NCBI GenBank assembly: GCA_030248225.1
Contig: JASANE010003284.1
Coordinates: 1 to 64,000 of the forward strand
DNA length: 64,000 bases
DNA from: Trileptium ribeirensis
Taxonomy: Eukaryota > Nematoda > Enoplea > Enoplida > Thoracostomopsidae
Direction: 5' to 3'
The translations under genes were made by a program, and so were the position numbers. The notes beneath the pieces are model-generated. The model had not been told where the DNA came from. It saw nothing but the letters and a program-made list of their open reading frames with translations, and did no database searches. This document shows, piece by piece, positions 46,208 through 57,360 of the stretch; positions within the stretch are counted from its first letter, which is position 1, and every line of letters starts with the position of its first letter.

Positions 46208-47483
46208 TAGTGAGGCCCGCTAATAAGAACGGCAAAGTAGGTTTTTTGCTACTGCTTGGCAACGCCTGGGCTGTATAAGCTGATGTTCTTATATGTGCGC
46301 ACCTTAAGTCTTGCTCATATAGTGCATCTCTTATTTAGAATAAAAGGCGTTCCGTTTTGTTGCCACAGAGCGAAGTCTGACCCCAATTTTTGTGTTCTTA
46401 TTAGCGGGCCAGGAACCTAATAAGAACGGCAATGATATAGAGCCTATGTTCATTGTTATGAGGGCACTATCAAATAAGAACAGTTCTTGTGCTTTAAAAA
46501 AGCAATTTCACTTATCTACGCCAACCTATGAAGTCTTACCAACAACAATACACCAAAACGTTAATCCTTAATTCTGTCCGCATTTTTTGCACATGTAATC
46601 ACCATTGCCTTCTAAACATAATGGCCTACAGTCGGCACAAATCCAGTGAATGCAGGAGACACATCGATACCATTCGACGCTAGTTTCGTAGTAATCAACG
46701 CCGCAAACATCGCATTCATTTTCGTCAATAAAATCACTGGCACAGTCGTCGGTTGTGTCAGGGTCACTGGGGCCCTCATCGCTTTTCCTTTTCCGTCAGA
46801 CTCCTTACCAAACAGCTGCTTCCCCTTTTTGGTTGTCGGTGCATTAGCCTTAGGTTTAGCTTTAGGTTTTGATTTCGTCGAGGCCGCTGCTGCTTCCTTA
46901 TCGCGTAGGGCTGATATTGCTTCGTCGGACGTGATGCTTTACCCGGATCCGTTTTCCCGCCGAACCATAGCGCGTTTACCAGATTTTGTTACAGCAGACC
47001 GCTTAAACACTTTTTTGACAGCATTAATCAGCACCTTGGTCGGAGTTGGCGTTATCGTTAAAGTGGCCGCGCTGGTGCTGGGTTCACTAGCTGCACTCGT
47101 ACTTGGTTTATCTCCTGCATTGCTTCTTGGCTCAGCAGTTCCGCTGCCTGCTGGTTCTGGCTCCGAATTGTCGCTATTGCTTTCTTCGGCATCAGTGGCT
47201 TCCGCGTTAGCCGACGTGAAGGAGACTTTTATTTTCTCAATCGGAATTGCCGATTTGTTTAACGGATAGATTCCCGCTTTATTAAAGCTTCTCACGCACT
47301 GTTTTTTCGTGAAACACAATTCAAAAAGCTTTTAGTAATAGTAATATATACTTATATAAATCATAGATATATACTAGTATTCGAAAGCCGATTGGCTATA
47401 GATGCTTTGTCCGGGGGTCCGGTAATAAGAACACTGGCGTTCTTATTAGGTACCGCTTCCGTTCTTATTAGCGGACTTAACTA
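46208..47483 (-). mobile_element. pogo/Tigger-like DNA transposon, internally truncated (1276 bp)
   Basis: Both ends carry the inverted repeat TAGT.AAG.CCGCTAATAAGAACGG (left TAGTGAGGCCCGCTAATAAG, right reverse complement TAGTTAAGTCCGCTAATAAG). Each is flanked by TA (46206-46207, 47484-47485), consistent with TA target duplication. The core AATAAGAAC recurs subterminally at 46424 and 46473 and inverted at 46395 on the left, and at 47423 and (inverted) 47442 and 47461 on the right. This suggests several transposase-binding sites. The interior encodes only the C-terminal end of a transposase (46568-47319). It sits upstream of the identified SLC7 exons, probably in an intron. Confidence 0.82.
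46568..47319 (-). pseudogene. pogo/Tigger-like transposase, C-terminal fragment
   Basis: The first frame contains RSFNKAGIYPLNKSAI, matching the 'F..tGIyPLN' signature that follows the DDE domain in pogo/Tigger transposases, then a Ser/Thr/Pro-rich linker. A second frame gives ITSDEAISALRDKEAAAAST and a Lys/Ala-rich run. A third frame gives a cysteine-rich end, with ECDVCGVDYYETSVEWYRC, CIHWICADC and YMCKKCGQN before the stop at 46568. This is a C-x2-C ... C-x2-C-x2-W-x2-C ... C-x2-C zinc-binding pattern. At least two frameshifts separate the three parts, and the catalytic core is missing. The fragment is inactive. Confidence 0.8.
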
Positions 47484-47569
47484 TACACCTACGCCTTTTG
47501 CGTGCACAGCCAATCAGCTCTCGACAGCATACGGTGATATGATATAACTGGATATCACAAAAAACCGCA

Positions 47570-47950
47570 CATGTTAGCACAAAACAAACACCGGCAAAGA
47601 GTTTTCCATACCCAAAAACCCCCAAGTGCAAGCTATCAGCCTCCCAGGACGTCACAATAAAATTAGGAATTTTGGGTCGAGGAATCACGAAGGTGCCATA
47701 TCCCCGTACCCATGGAACCATTTTCGCAGAGAAAAACCCCGGCAATGCGTTTCCCATGTCCGAAAACCCCTAAATGAAACTTTTCAGCCACACAGGACGT
47801 TAGAACAAATTTTCGAATTTTGGGTCGCAGAACCATGGAGGGTACCTTACCTCAAACCCCATCCATAACTCCAGAATCGGAGCCTTGACCAAAAAACAAA
47901 AAAGAGGCCTGGCATTTATCATTTTACTATGAGATAAAACCAACCAGAGG
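47570..47950 (+). repeat. Dispersed repeat R4-related units (two in tandem)
   Basis: Two related units, about 47585-47710 and 47725-47860, share GCAA(A/T)G(A/C)GTTT(T/C)CC, ACCCCCAAGTG / ACCCCTAAATG, CAG(G)ACGT.A and TTTTGGGTCG. A third, similar unit is at 49995-50160. TATCATTT(T)ACTATGAGATAAAACCAACCAGA (read in parts, about 47918-47955) matches 50196-50225. Confidence 0.6.
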
Positions 47951-48691
47951 AAAAATTCGAAAGTTAAGTAGGTTTTTGGGGTATAGAGGCTTTTTTGGTA
48001 AATTTTCCCAAAAGCTTCGCCTAATATCGTCTACACCCATTGGTCAGTTTTTTCGGTCTTCTTAATGGAATAGGTTTCAGGGCTCTATCTTCTTAAGGTG
48101 GTTCAAGAGGGGACCCTAAACTCAGGGGCGAAAACTTATTGATTCAAACAGCCAAAATATGACACAAGTTTAGCAAGCAATGTTGGGACCAACTAAGTTG
48201 AGTTAATTTTGACTGAGAGATTTTACAGTGTAGATTTTTATGCTGTGTGTTTTAATTTCGGTTCATTTTAACTTATGCCCATATTGCTGTGCCCCAAAAT
48301 AATAAAATGTGTCTAACACATTAATCTATTTTATATAGATTCTGAATCCCGGTCTCAGTTAAAAGAAAATGTGAATCAAGACCTGGACAAGCCAGTGGCT
48401 GGCATATATACTATATCCGAAAATCAGTCGATTGCGGAACATTATTTAGCCATTGGTTTAGGAATCAGAATGATGCACTACATTTAGCCACGAGACCCAA
48501 GAACATAGTGAAATCTTTGATATTGTAGTAATCGATGTTATCAATCGAAAGACCTGAATAGGCTACAGGTATTACAAGTACGACCGGCATGGATACATAG
48601 CTCAAGCCGTGGTACGGTTACTTAAATTGCCACCGAAATTGTAATAGGAGTGAAAAGCCTGTATAAAACAAAAAGTGAAGGTTATAATTAC

Positions 48692-48827
48692 CCGAAGAAA
48701 ATACCGAAATTCTCGTTTGTTTGCTGAGTTATGTCTAAAGGTATTTCCAAATAAAGCAACAAAACAGACCAAGCCGAACATGATTAGTGCGAGGTTTTCA
48801 AATGGGTAGGTAGAAAATGTGCCACCC
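48692..48827 (-). other. Candidate exon with one membrane segment (unassigned)
   Basis: A minus-strand open stretch lies between a possible acceptor (GGTGTAG) and a possible donor (CGG|GTAATT). It reads PFENLALIMFGLVCFVALFG, then NTFRHNSANKREFRYF. It is strand-consistent with the SLC7 gene, and LALIMFGLV resembles TM5 of that family. However, the outgoing phase (0) does not fit exon a (which needs 1), so it is not assigned to the gene. It may be chance. Confidence 0.15.
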
Positions 48828-49221
48828 CTACACCATGGGTTACTTAAATGTTCGCAGTTCTACCTCTGTATGACACAATCATTACTTTTTAGACAATGTC
48901 AATCAAGTTCAATAATTTAGCATAAATATTTCTTATTCAGGTGCTGCCTAACTTCTGCATAATCATCGACAAAGAAAGATGTATAAATAAGCCTGGGTGT
49001 CTCTGTCAATATAAGCCACACAACGCAGTATCCTTGTCCGAGCCACGTTTTTAAGCTGTAATCTAGTAAGAAATCATTTCCGTCACACAACTAAAACGAC
49101 ATCAGTCATTGTTATCAGTATTAAAAATAATATTGACATAAAAGTGACTTTTAAAATATATTTTTATATACAGTGGTTGTGCCAACAGTACACGTATTCT
49201 GCAATATATATACATATATAT

Positions 49222-49755
49222 CAGGGAATGACCGGAACCGTCCATTTAAACCGGATCCGGAACCTGCTCTTCGAAACTTATATATAGTAAAACAGAGGAA
49301 CGACGAAATGACGGCACCGTGGATTTAAAATATATTAAAATAAAATTTTGCAGCAAACTAAATATATTGCGATGACATGATTGCCTCAATGGGACTTTGC
49401 TCTGACAGAGGAAGCTAAAATTTTTATTTATAGACCAAGATGTCGGTTTTTGGAGTCCAGCGGGAAACTGTGCAGGCTTGCGCAAACTGAATGTCATTAT
49501 AACGCATGGAGCGTAGACTAGACAATTTTGTTCTGTCTCCAATCGCCTCCCTTTACTAGACATACATTCGTTACGTGTTATTGCGTAAGAAACTTGAAAT
49601 TATTGGTTTATATAGTTCTAAAAGAACATGTAAGGTATACTATAGTTTTCAGATCGTTGGCCAGAGACTGTTCAGGCTAGCGCTGGGCAACCAATGCTCA
49701 TCAGTTTGATGATGATTTTCTGATCAGAATGCTATAAATGAGACAAACTGTGATA
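49222..49755 (+). mobile_element. Non-autonomous hAT-like element, copy D (3'-truncated)
   Basis: Begins with the canonical terminus CAGGGAATGACCGGAACC, preceded by ATATATAT, and follows copies A and B up to GCTATAAATGAGACAAACTG (49728-49747). It then switches abruptly to unrelated sequence (repeat R4), so the right half is lost. The minus-strand frame 49246-49563 within it is not a gene. Confidence 0.85.
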
Positions 49756-49849
49756 TATAATTCAAGGAGCTTAAAGGGGCCGTAATCAAATTCAATTAGA
49801 TTCAATGAGGTTTTCTTGATTCATGGAGAATCAAGGAGCGCGGACACCC

Positions 49850-50400
49850 AGTACTATGAAATAAAACCAAGTAGAGAAAAGATATTCGAAAGTTAAGATA
49901 AAAAATATTTTGCTTTCGTGAAGGGTGCTAAAATAGGGTAAAAAATCCTCACGTTGACCTCTGACCCCGAACCATTGTCGTCATACCTCCGTACCCATAA
50001 AACCATGGGTCACAAAGCAAAACCAGTACCGGCAATAAGTTTTCGATGCCCGAAAGCCCCAGGTGAAACTTATCAGCCGCCCAGAACAAATTTTGGGTCT
50101 AGGAACCATTGGGGCGCAATACCCCGTACCTCAAACCCCATAAATCCAGAACCGGAGCCTTAATCGAAAAACAGAAAAATAGGCATCGGCATTTATCATT
50201 TCACTGTGAAATAAAATCAACCAGATTCGAAAGTTAAGATAAAACAACCTTGGTTCCGTTAAGGGCACTAAAATGGGGCAAAACTCCCACGTTTTGACAA
50301 TCCTATGCCGGTTCGAATGAGCCCAAGATAATGAAAATCGGTTAAAGTCTTTCCCGTGTTATGGCCCATCAAACACACACCGACTGAATTTAAAAGATTC
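49850..50400 (+). repeat. Dispersed repeat R4, copy 3
   Basis: Carries TTCGATGCCCGAAAGCCCC, then TTTTGGGTCTAGGAACCAT, CCTCAAACCCCATAAATCC, AACCGGAGCCTTAATCGAAA, and at the end GGTTCGAATGAGC and CAAACACACACCG. It matches the units at 47570-47950 and, at its end, the copy at 44350-45020. It directly abuts the truncated hAT copy D. Confidence 0.6.
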
Positions 50401-51737
50401 AACATTGCAACACACACTCTCCGCTACGTTCTGAAAATTAGACATAGCCGCTTTCGCACGTCGTAGCGAACTCAAAGATGTCAAATAAACTTCCAAGTGT
50501 AATAAATTATATTTCTTTATGATATATTACGTATTGCCTACAAAATCTGCAAATATTTGTTCCATTGTCAAAAAGACTAATAAAATCATTTACTATTAAT
50601 TATCGACACATTGAAACTATCAAACGCAATGCGTAAATAGTTGGATTTCCGGAATATGGGCGTGGGGTGAATATGGAAGGGGTTGGAGCGATTCCTGTTT
50701 ATCCTACTAGAACCAGACTTGGCTCTGTCCACCATTTGCAGGAATTAGCTGAACACAGGATTACAGCGGAGGTTTGAAGATCGGAGTGGGCCAAATGGCC
50801 AGCAATTTGAAAAATCAGAATTTCGTAAAAAAACGTCTAGAACTCCGATTTAGGCGCTATATAGAACGACTCTGTCGGTGCCATGTCTATATATTATCTT
50901 GCCTCCATCAGCAGCGGTTCGGAAACCTCAGGTTTACTCATTGGCAAAAGGTTAATAAGAACGCTCCTGTTTCGTTAATTAGTATTGGCAGAATGGCAGT
51001 GTCATTAACCGGATGCTCTACACCGTTTAGCATCAACAAACTGTTTTGCACCACAGTAAATTTTTTAAACCGGCCACATATATGGTGTACTAATAGCGGT
51101 GACAATGTTACTGTCGTTGTTAATTCATAGGTAAACAAGCAATCAGTTTATCATGACAAAATTTTGGGCAAATCTTTTTATATCCATATAATCCGAATGT
51201 GAGTTATTATACCCCACAGGCACAATACACATTAAATTTATGTAATTTAGCCTTCAGCGATACCCATAGGTGGAACCACTGAATAAAAGGCATCAGGTGG
51301 TATAAGCCACCACTTCTTGATCGCGTATGAAAAACTTTAAGACACCGCTGGGAAATTTTTAGGATAGATAAGAATGTGAGCTACTACAATGTGTATAATA
51401 TAAAAAATTCGCCGGTCTGATTTTTAGTTTTTATAGTAAAACATGAAAACTTCAATGTCCTTCAGTGCCACCTCAGGATTTACAAAATTCGAAACAGGTT
51501 TTGTTGACCTAGAGCTCTGCGTGGGTTCGGTCCGAGCCAGGTAAGAGTTCAAATATTGAGCCATCGGGAAGTGGGTAGCCGTAATGTACCTAACCCTGCA
51601 GGTCCAGCAGTCACAGCTGTTGACGAAAGGAATTGATGGTTGAGTCTGGTTAACGGCTTCAAAGAGACATAGCAGTCCTGTTTAGTGAGTCATGTCCAGA
51701 AAATTTGGTGGATCTTTTAAGCATCGACTGTTGAAAT
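50401..51737. other. No gene recognised
   Basis: The plus-strand open frame 50774-51130 (118 codons) shows no domain I know. It is flanked by non-coding DNA and overlaps a minus-strand frame of comparable length. Confidence 0.4.
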
Positions 51738-51745
51738 ATATATAT

Positions 51746-52870
51746 CAGGGAGTAACCGTAATTCCGGTTCCGGCGAAAATCGTGTTCCGGCAAAAGGGCA
51801 AAAACCATATCGGAACCGGAATTCCGGTTTAAAATATTTTGTAAGAAATTTTCCATAATTTTGCTTCATCTGCGGTCCAAAAATTGTGTTATATGTACGC
51901 AATGACCAAGTTCCAATACAACCAAGCAAAAGAAAAGATTAACTCAGCAATTTGCCATGTGAAACGTAAGTATGGCACATAAATTCAGTAGGAATTTTTC
52001 ATCTTAGCCTGCAGCAGTTTGCTAACAAAGCAAAGCCAGATCGACGCTTGCAGCAGCTATTTTACAAGTTCAGAAGTTTGCGGGGTATGTTCGAATTAAA
52101 CCGATCCAACTAGGTAACACAGCATGGATTAAGTAGAAGCACTTAGCTGTAAGCATGGCTAACATAAATTGCGTGAAGCGCAAGCCAGCGCGCTTGCAAA
52201 CTTTGCTAGTCAGTCTACATTTAAGTAAACTAGCGTTATCAGAAAATCAGCCAGAAATTGCGCCCTTGGCAATAAACTGTATTCATTGAAACTGCGCGAG
52301 CAGTATAAGAGTTGATCTCATTTATAGCATTGTGGTTAGAAAGTTATCATTATTATCTAAAAGCTAGCCAAAACAGTGTCTCTGACTGCTGATTAGAAAA
52401 TTATAGTAATATTTTCTGTTATTTTATCTTAGAACCATATAAACCAATAATGTCAAGTTTCCTACAGAATGACATGTAACAAACGTATTGTGTAGTAAAG
52501 GGAGGCGACTGGAAACATTTGCTAAAGTGTTTATTCTACAGAGCGAAAGTGTTTCTTCTACGCTCCATGCGTTATAAGCAAATTCATTTTGACGCAATAT
52601 ACGCAAGGGTGTCTGGAGGTGCAAAAATTAACATATTGATCGGTAAATAAACATTATTTGCCATCCTCAGTCTCTTTCATGTTCCAGAAAGACAATAATG
52701 TCATCACAATACATTAAGTTTAATGTAAAAGTTATTTTTAACACATTTTAAATCCACTGAACCTGCATTTCTTCCTTCATCTGTTTTACTATACATAGGT
52801 TTCGAAGGCCAGGTTCCGGTTCCGGTTTAAATGGGCGGTCCCGGTTGCTGTTTCCGGTTCCGGTTATTCC

Positions 52871-52873
<3 letters not shown>
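51746..52873 (-). mobile_element. Non-autonomous hAT-like element, copy E (about 1128 bp)
   Basis: Inverted orientation. The left terminus CAGGGAGTAACCG is preceded by ATATATAT (51738-51745). The right terminus GGTTCCGGTTATTCCCT(T) is followed by TTATATAT, a probable target duplication (7 of 8) that has merged with a (TA)n tract. The subterminal GGAACCGG motifs and the interior match copy C. Confidence 0.85.

Positions 52874-52874
<1 letters not shown>

Positions 52875-52932
<58 letters not shown>
52875..52932. repeat. (TA)n microsatellite, about 58 bp
   Basis: An uninterrupted TA run directly adjoining the right end of hAT copy E. The minus-strand frame 52874-53074, ending in alternating Tyr-Ile, is a by-product of this run. 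Confidence 0.95.
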
Positions 52933-52936
<4 letters not shown>

Positions 52937-53749
52937 CGATGTGTGATTTCCTTTAGTGGCAATTTCGTGGTTCACTATAATAGGCAATGGCCGTAATAAT
53001 CGAACTGACTTAATTGTTCCCTTAACTAGGTGATACTCAAAACAGTGGGTGATTCGTGTTCCTTTGTGCACCACAAAAAATCGGTCTGAAAACTAAGCGA
53101 TTTATTGAATAGGAGGTCTGACCAATTTCACAGTATCCTTAAACGGGAAACCTGTCGTTTAAGGTAGGTTGGCCGAAGTGTTGATGATGGAAGTGGGAAA
53201 TTTTCATTGTTACGTAGCCTAGGCGCGAATGACACTGGAAAAGTATTCACTATTACGAAGCTAAATGCAGAACAATAATTTAAATTTAATAATTATTTCC
53301 AAACCCCCGACATTACTTCCAGAACCTCCCGACATTAGTCTACATGTTGCGGGCTTCGCGGACTTACAAAAATTATCCTCAGCCGTCGGGTCCGATCTAG
53401 TGGCGTTGAATAAGCCTCTAGTTTATGTCAGTACCCGCGGGCTCATCCACGCACGTTTTACAATCATCAGGTTACTCTGTTCGAAACCCTACGTGTCGCA
53501 TAACCTTGTCGGGCAAGAGACGGCGGTCGTGTTGCTCCAGGGTACAGGATCAGGCAGTAAGTATAGGGTGTCCCATAAGTTGGTATAAGACTTTAAAGCG
53601 TCCGTATGCAGTAGCCATCACATATAATCATAAACTGTTTTATTTCTGATTTACGCCAAGATTATAGTTCATTGATTCACACCAAAATGGCGCATTCAAG
53701 GATTTCTAATAGGACAAAATATTGTGTTCGTCTGTAGTCAAAATTTGAC
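52933..53749. other. No gene recognised
   Basis: The open frame 53265-53588 (107 codons) has no recognisable motif. GGGTGTCCCATAAGTTGGTA at 53567 looks like the terminal sequence of a mariner-type element and may belong to the remnant that follows. Confidence 0.35.
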
Positions 53750-53980
53750 ACTTCCAGTGCTGTTATTCGATCGTGGACGATTGCCAATGCTGCTATTCGA
53801 TTTAGAGCCATGTGATTTTTACTTTGGGGTGTTCTCAAGCAACGGGTACACGCCATGAAGCATCGGATGCTTAGCGTATCTTCTGAAGCGTAGTGCTAAA
53901 GAAAGGTAGCCGATAAATGCGTTTCAGATTGGACGAAATTAAAGAAACTGGTGGACGTTAGGTCGGTGTGTAAATTGGAA
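53750..53980 (+). pseudogene. Mariner-like transposase tail (remnant)
   Basis: DLEPCDFY (53799-53822) followed, after a one-base loss, by WGVLKQRVHAMKH and a few further codons. This corresponds to the 'D-L-x-P-C-D-F-F-L-W-G-x-L-K' block holding the last catalytic acid of Tc1/mariner transposases. The preceding GTGCTGTTATTCGATCG/ATGCTGCTATTCGATTT is a short internal duplication (about 36 bp). GGTGTCCCATAAG at 53568 could be the left end. Only the tail is left, and it is broken. Confidence 0.5.
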
Positions 53981-56339
53981 TGAGTGCTGAAAAATGTAAG
54001 CTACTACTAGTATTAACCGCAGTCAAAATTTTAAATCACTATTCAACGTTGTTCTTTTGCTGTTAGGACTTATACTTATATTTATACTTGCATATGAGAC
54101 ACCTTGTGCTTTGACAACATTGCACACTAAAGCCGCGAAACGAGAAGTGAGCACCCGCTCCACAATATTTCGGGGTTCTTTGAAATATATCAGTTTGCAC
54201 ATTGAGTTAATTTATATACAAATAGGCGACAATATGTGCAAATAACATATCGCAGCTAATTCATTCAAAGTATCCTGTTTTCTTAATAGGCTTTTATATA
54301 TTTCACACTATGTATTTGCTTTAAAAAGGTACGATTTCCACTCAATCGAAAAGCACTATAACAATAAAATATAGGCATAATCTCTACTATAAACACAAAA
54401 ATTGAGCAATAGCTGTCATAAGTCAGATTTAAGCCGATTATTGGCGACAAAAATTCGAAACAAATAAACTAAGAATGTGCGTCACTATAAGCATTTCTGT
54501 AATCAGTACCGCTTAGTAATTTAAATTTAAGATATATAAAATACTGTTCTCTGAAGATACGATCACGCTGGAGCTGCAGATAAATTAGGCTATTTTATAA
54601 CTGCTAAATTTCGTAACAAGGTACAACGACTAGTTGTATAAAACTAAACTGTAACAGGGCCGTTCCGGTCCGTTACGTGTGTTTTTGTAGGATTTTGACG
54701 CTAGAACCATCTAGACAAATCCCAAGTTGAACAGGATCACGATATAACAGTTTTCCAATAGTATACCAGTGCTTCCGCGTAAGGCTTGTGGGAATTCAAG
54801 TTGTAAAAGGATGGTATATTGTTTGGTGTCATGGTTGTATTAATAACTGCGCTTCGCTTATTAACCGTTCGTTTATTAATGATCATTGCTTATTAACCGA
54901 TGTTCATGTGCGCCTATTATCGCAATTATTTATTTTGCAGTTGCATGGTTATCTTGTAGTAAGTGTATTGTCATTTGGAGCTTAGCTGGATTATTTTAGG
55001 CGGACACGTGCAACATGGAATTAGTTTTGATTAGACCGGAGCATGGATTATGGTCGCCGAATAGTATACGGTGTTAGGCACCTATTGAAAACTTGGGAAC
55101 ACGACCGGAACTCGACTAGTCGCCTCTTAGCAGTAAAGCATCACAGTTAGGGTCGTCCGGGAATAGGAGGCCATCGATTCCTCAAGTTCCATTGGCCTGA
55201 TAGTGATTGCGACTAAAAGTATAAAATTTACCTAGGCTGAACAATATATGTAGCCATGGTCACGAAATCAACAGAAAACAGCAAGCTTAAAAATAGGAAG
55301 AAATCAGAGTTACGATAGTTTCCGAATACTCGGAAACGACGGGTGTCGGGCTCCTTTGTCGGCTCGTAACCGTCTAACGGTTTAGATCTTGGGAAAACAA
55401 CCCGAGTAGTTCTCGGTAGAGAATTCCACGCGCTTTCTAATGAAGGCCAAAATGTCCCGAATCGCATGAGGATATAACTCTAAATTTGAGGAATATACAC
55501 GTTAAAGTTGAACGAACAGCCGTTAGTTACGCTGAGATTGGCTGTTGGGAATGGTGTGAAATCGGTATGTTCCCAATATATTCTATATACATGTACTATT
55601 TATAATAGTCGATCTTAATGCCCCTCTGTTTCTTCTCTCGCCCTCTCGAACGAATCGCGTCTCCTCATATCGCCAGTGTCGAGTCGCAATATCAGAGCCC
55701 CACGTCCGACCAGTGGTTTCAGTCAGATTTGCTAAATTATCGCTTTTGGTGATTTTTATTCTCGTGAACAGGTCCCCCTTGACGGAATTGATTACCTTGT
55801 CAAACAGGCCGTATCTTCGGATAACCAACGGACGCCATCGGGTTTTGTTATGCCTTTGGTCCACCGGAGGACAGCAGCTGAAACTTTCATTATCATGCTA
55901 TCTGTATCTAAAATCGCTTGATTACCGCCATTGCAGTCATTCCTCCTTCTCATTGTTGATTAACCGACAGTAGTTCTATAAATCATTACGTAGCCCACCC
56001 ATTAAGGAATGTAACGAGCCCAAGCGGGTCTCGATCCGTTTAGCTGCTAAGCAGTTATATGACTTGTCCTCCACCTCGTGACTGTTTTATAATACATATT
56101 ACCGAGATTGCCATCAACTTCCTCCTGTCTTGCAGCATTTCCCTACACTAGTCGGTAGCGGAACTACATTTGTGATCGGAACTTGGGCTGTGGCATTAGA
56201 ATTTATGTTCTTCAAATAACTACATTGCATAGGGCATAGGGCTTTATCATTGGTAAAAATATTATATTTGAATTGTTCGACCCAAAAAACCCTATAATGG
56301 TTTGATCGAAACGATTCTATTTCAATAAATAACACAAAT

Positions 56340-56590
56340 ATTGCAAAATTCTCTATTTTAGTTGCATAAGCTTAACTAATTAGCTAATTACTAATTAACC
56401 ACTCAAAATTTTTTAATCCCAAATATCAGGTGCACCCTCTGACATGATAGGCTTTCAAACAAAAAAAGTTTTTAAAATCAGTCAGTGGTTCTTGAGATCC
56501 GTCGCACCGAACGAACGGACGGACGTCGACTTTTTTGGTCACAGAAAGAAAATAAAACGCTTCGCTCAATGACCCTAGTCCTAAATATAA
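56340..56590 (+). repeat. Dispersed repeat R3, copy 2
   Basis: CTTAACTAATTAGCTAATTA, then AAGTTTTTAAAATCAGTCAG, GGTTCTTGAG, then ACGAACGGACGGACG and AACGCTTCGCTCAA. This is the same order as in 7080-7590. Confidence 0.5.
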
Positions 56591-57149
56591 ACGTGTGATT
56601 TTGCTCGCCATTCTTGGCGAACGCAACAATATACGGCGGGCCATCGCCCGACTTTCCGCTAGCCCGCTATAACCAGTTAAAGTAACTCCAGTTCAGGCTA
56701 TGAACGATCGTGGGTACAAAATACTCGACATTATATTTTTTGCTCCAAAGAGGGAATTTTTCGCCCTCATTGCGCTCATCTAGTCGAAATATCTCCAAAA
56801 CTACCCGGCGGGTCTCCGTCCACCTCCTCGTTAACCCGGGAGAGCTGATAAAAGTGCCCCGTCGTCGACACTCTATTCTCGCTAATCTAACACTTTTCCG
56901 AATTTTTCCCGAGGGACAGGGGTATCGCCCCTCATTCGAGTCGCCCTTTCTGCCCAGATATTAGCGCAGGGAGCACGCCAAACTCCCGTATATTAACATA
57001 CGTAAGTACATATGGCCGGGTCAACTCCCATCTCTGCGTCTACCACCTTGTGTTTGGTATCGTTCGCACCCGCTCTCCGTCCCGGGAATGAATCCAACCC
57101 CAACACATACGAGTTCCCTCGGGAATCCCTGCCCCGGACCCATCCGGTG

Positions 57150-57360
57150 CCCCTTCTTCTCTTTTCGTTTTTAATTGCTTTGTCGTTTCTCTCTCTCTAA
57201 CCGACCTCTTCGGTCGTCGCTGTTTGTCTTTTCTTTCGTCTCTTCTCGCCGTATTGTACGACCTTTTGGCCGCTTTCTTGTGTTTTAGTTTGTCGTTTCT
57301 TTTGTCTGCGAGTTTCTTTGGTCTCTGTGATGACCTCTTCCTCCTCCCCCCCCTGCCGCA
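57150..57360. repeat. Pyrimidine-rich tract
   Basis: A long C/T-dominated stretch on the plus strand with TCTCTCTCTC and CTTTCGTCTCTTCT phrases. It produces two overlapping Lys/Arg-rich frames on the minus strand, which I attribute to composition. Confidence 0.6.

Noticed and set aside
46646..47269. A 207-codon plus-strand open frame with hydrophobic composition.
   Set aside because: It is the antisense shadow of the pogo-like transposase fragment, which is the strand with recognisable motifs.
50774..51130. A 118-codon plus-strand open frame as a gene.
   Set aside because: No recognisable motif, no splice or promoter context, and comparable frames on the opposite strand.
52874..53074. Open frame ending in alternating Tyr-Ile.
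   Set aside because: It is a translation of the (TA)n microsatellite.
56010..56090. Possible tRNA gene on the minus strand (GGATCGAGACCC resembles a B box).
   Set aside because: No complete cloverleaf, acceptor stem or A box could be fitted.
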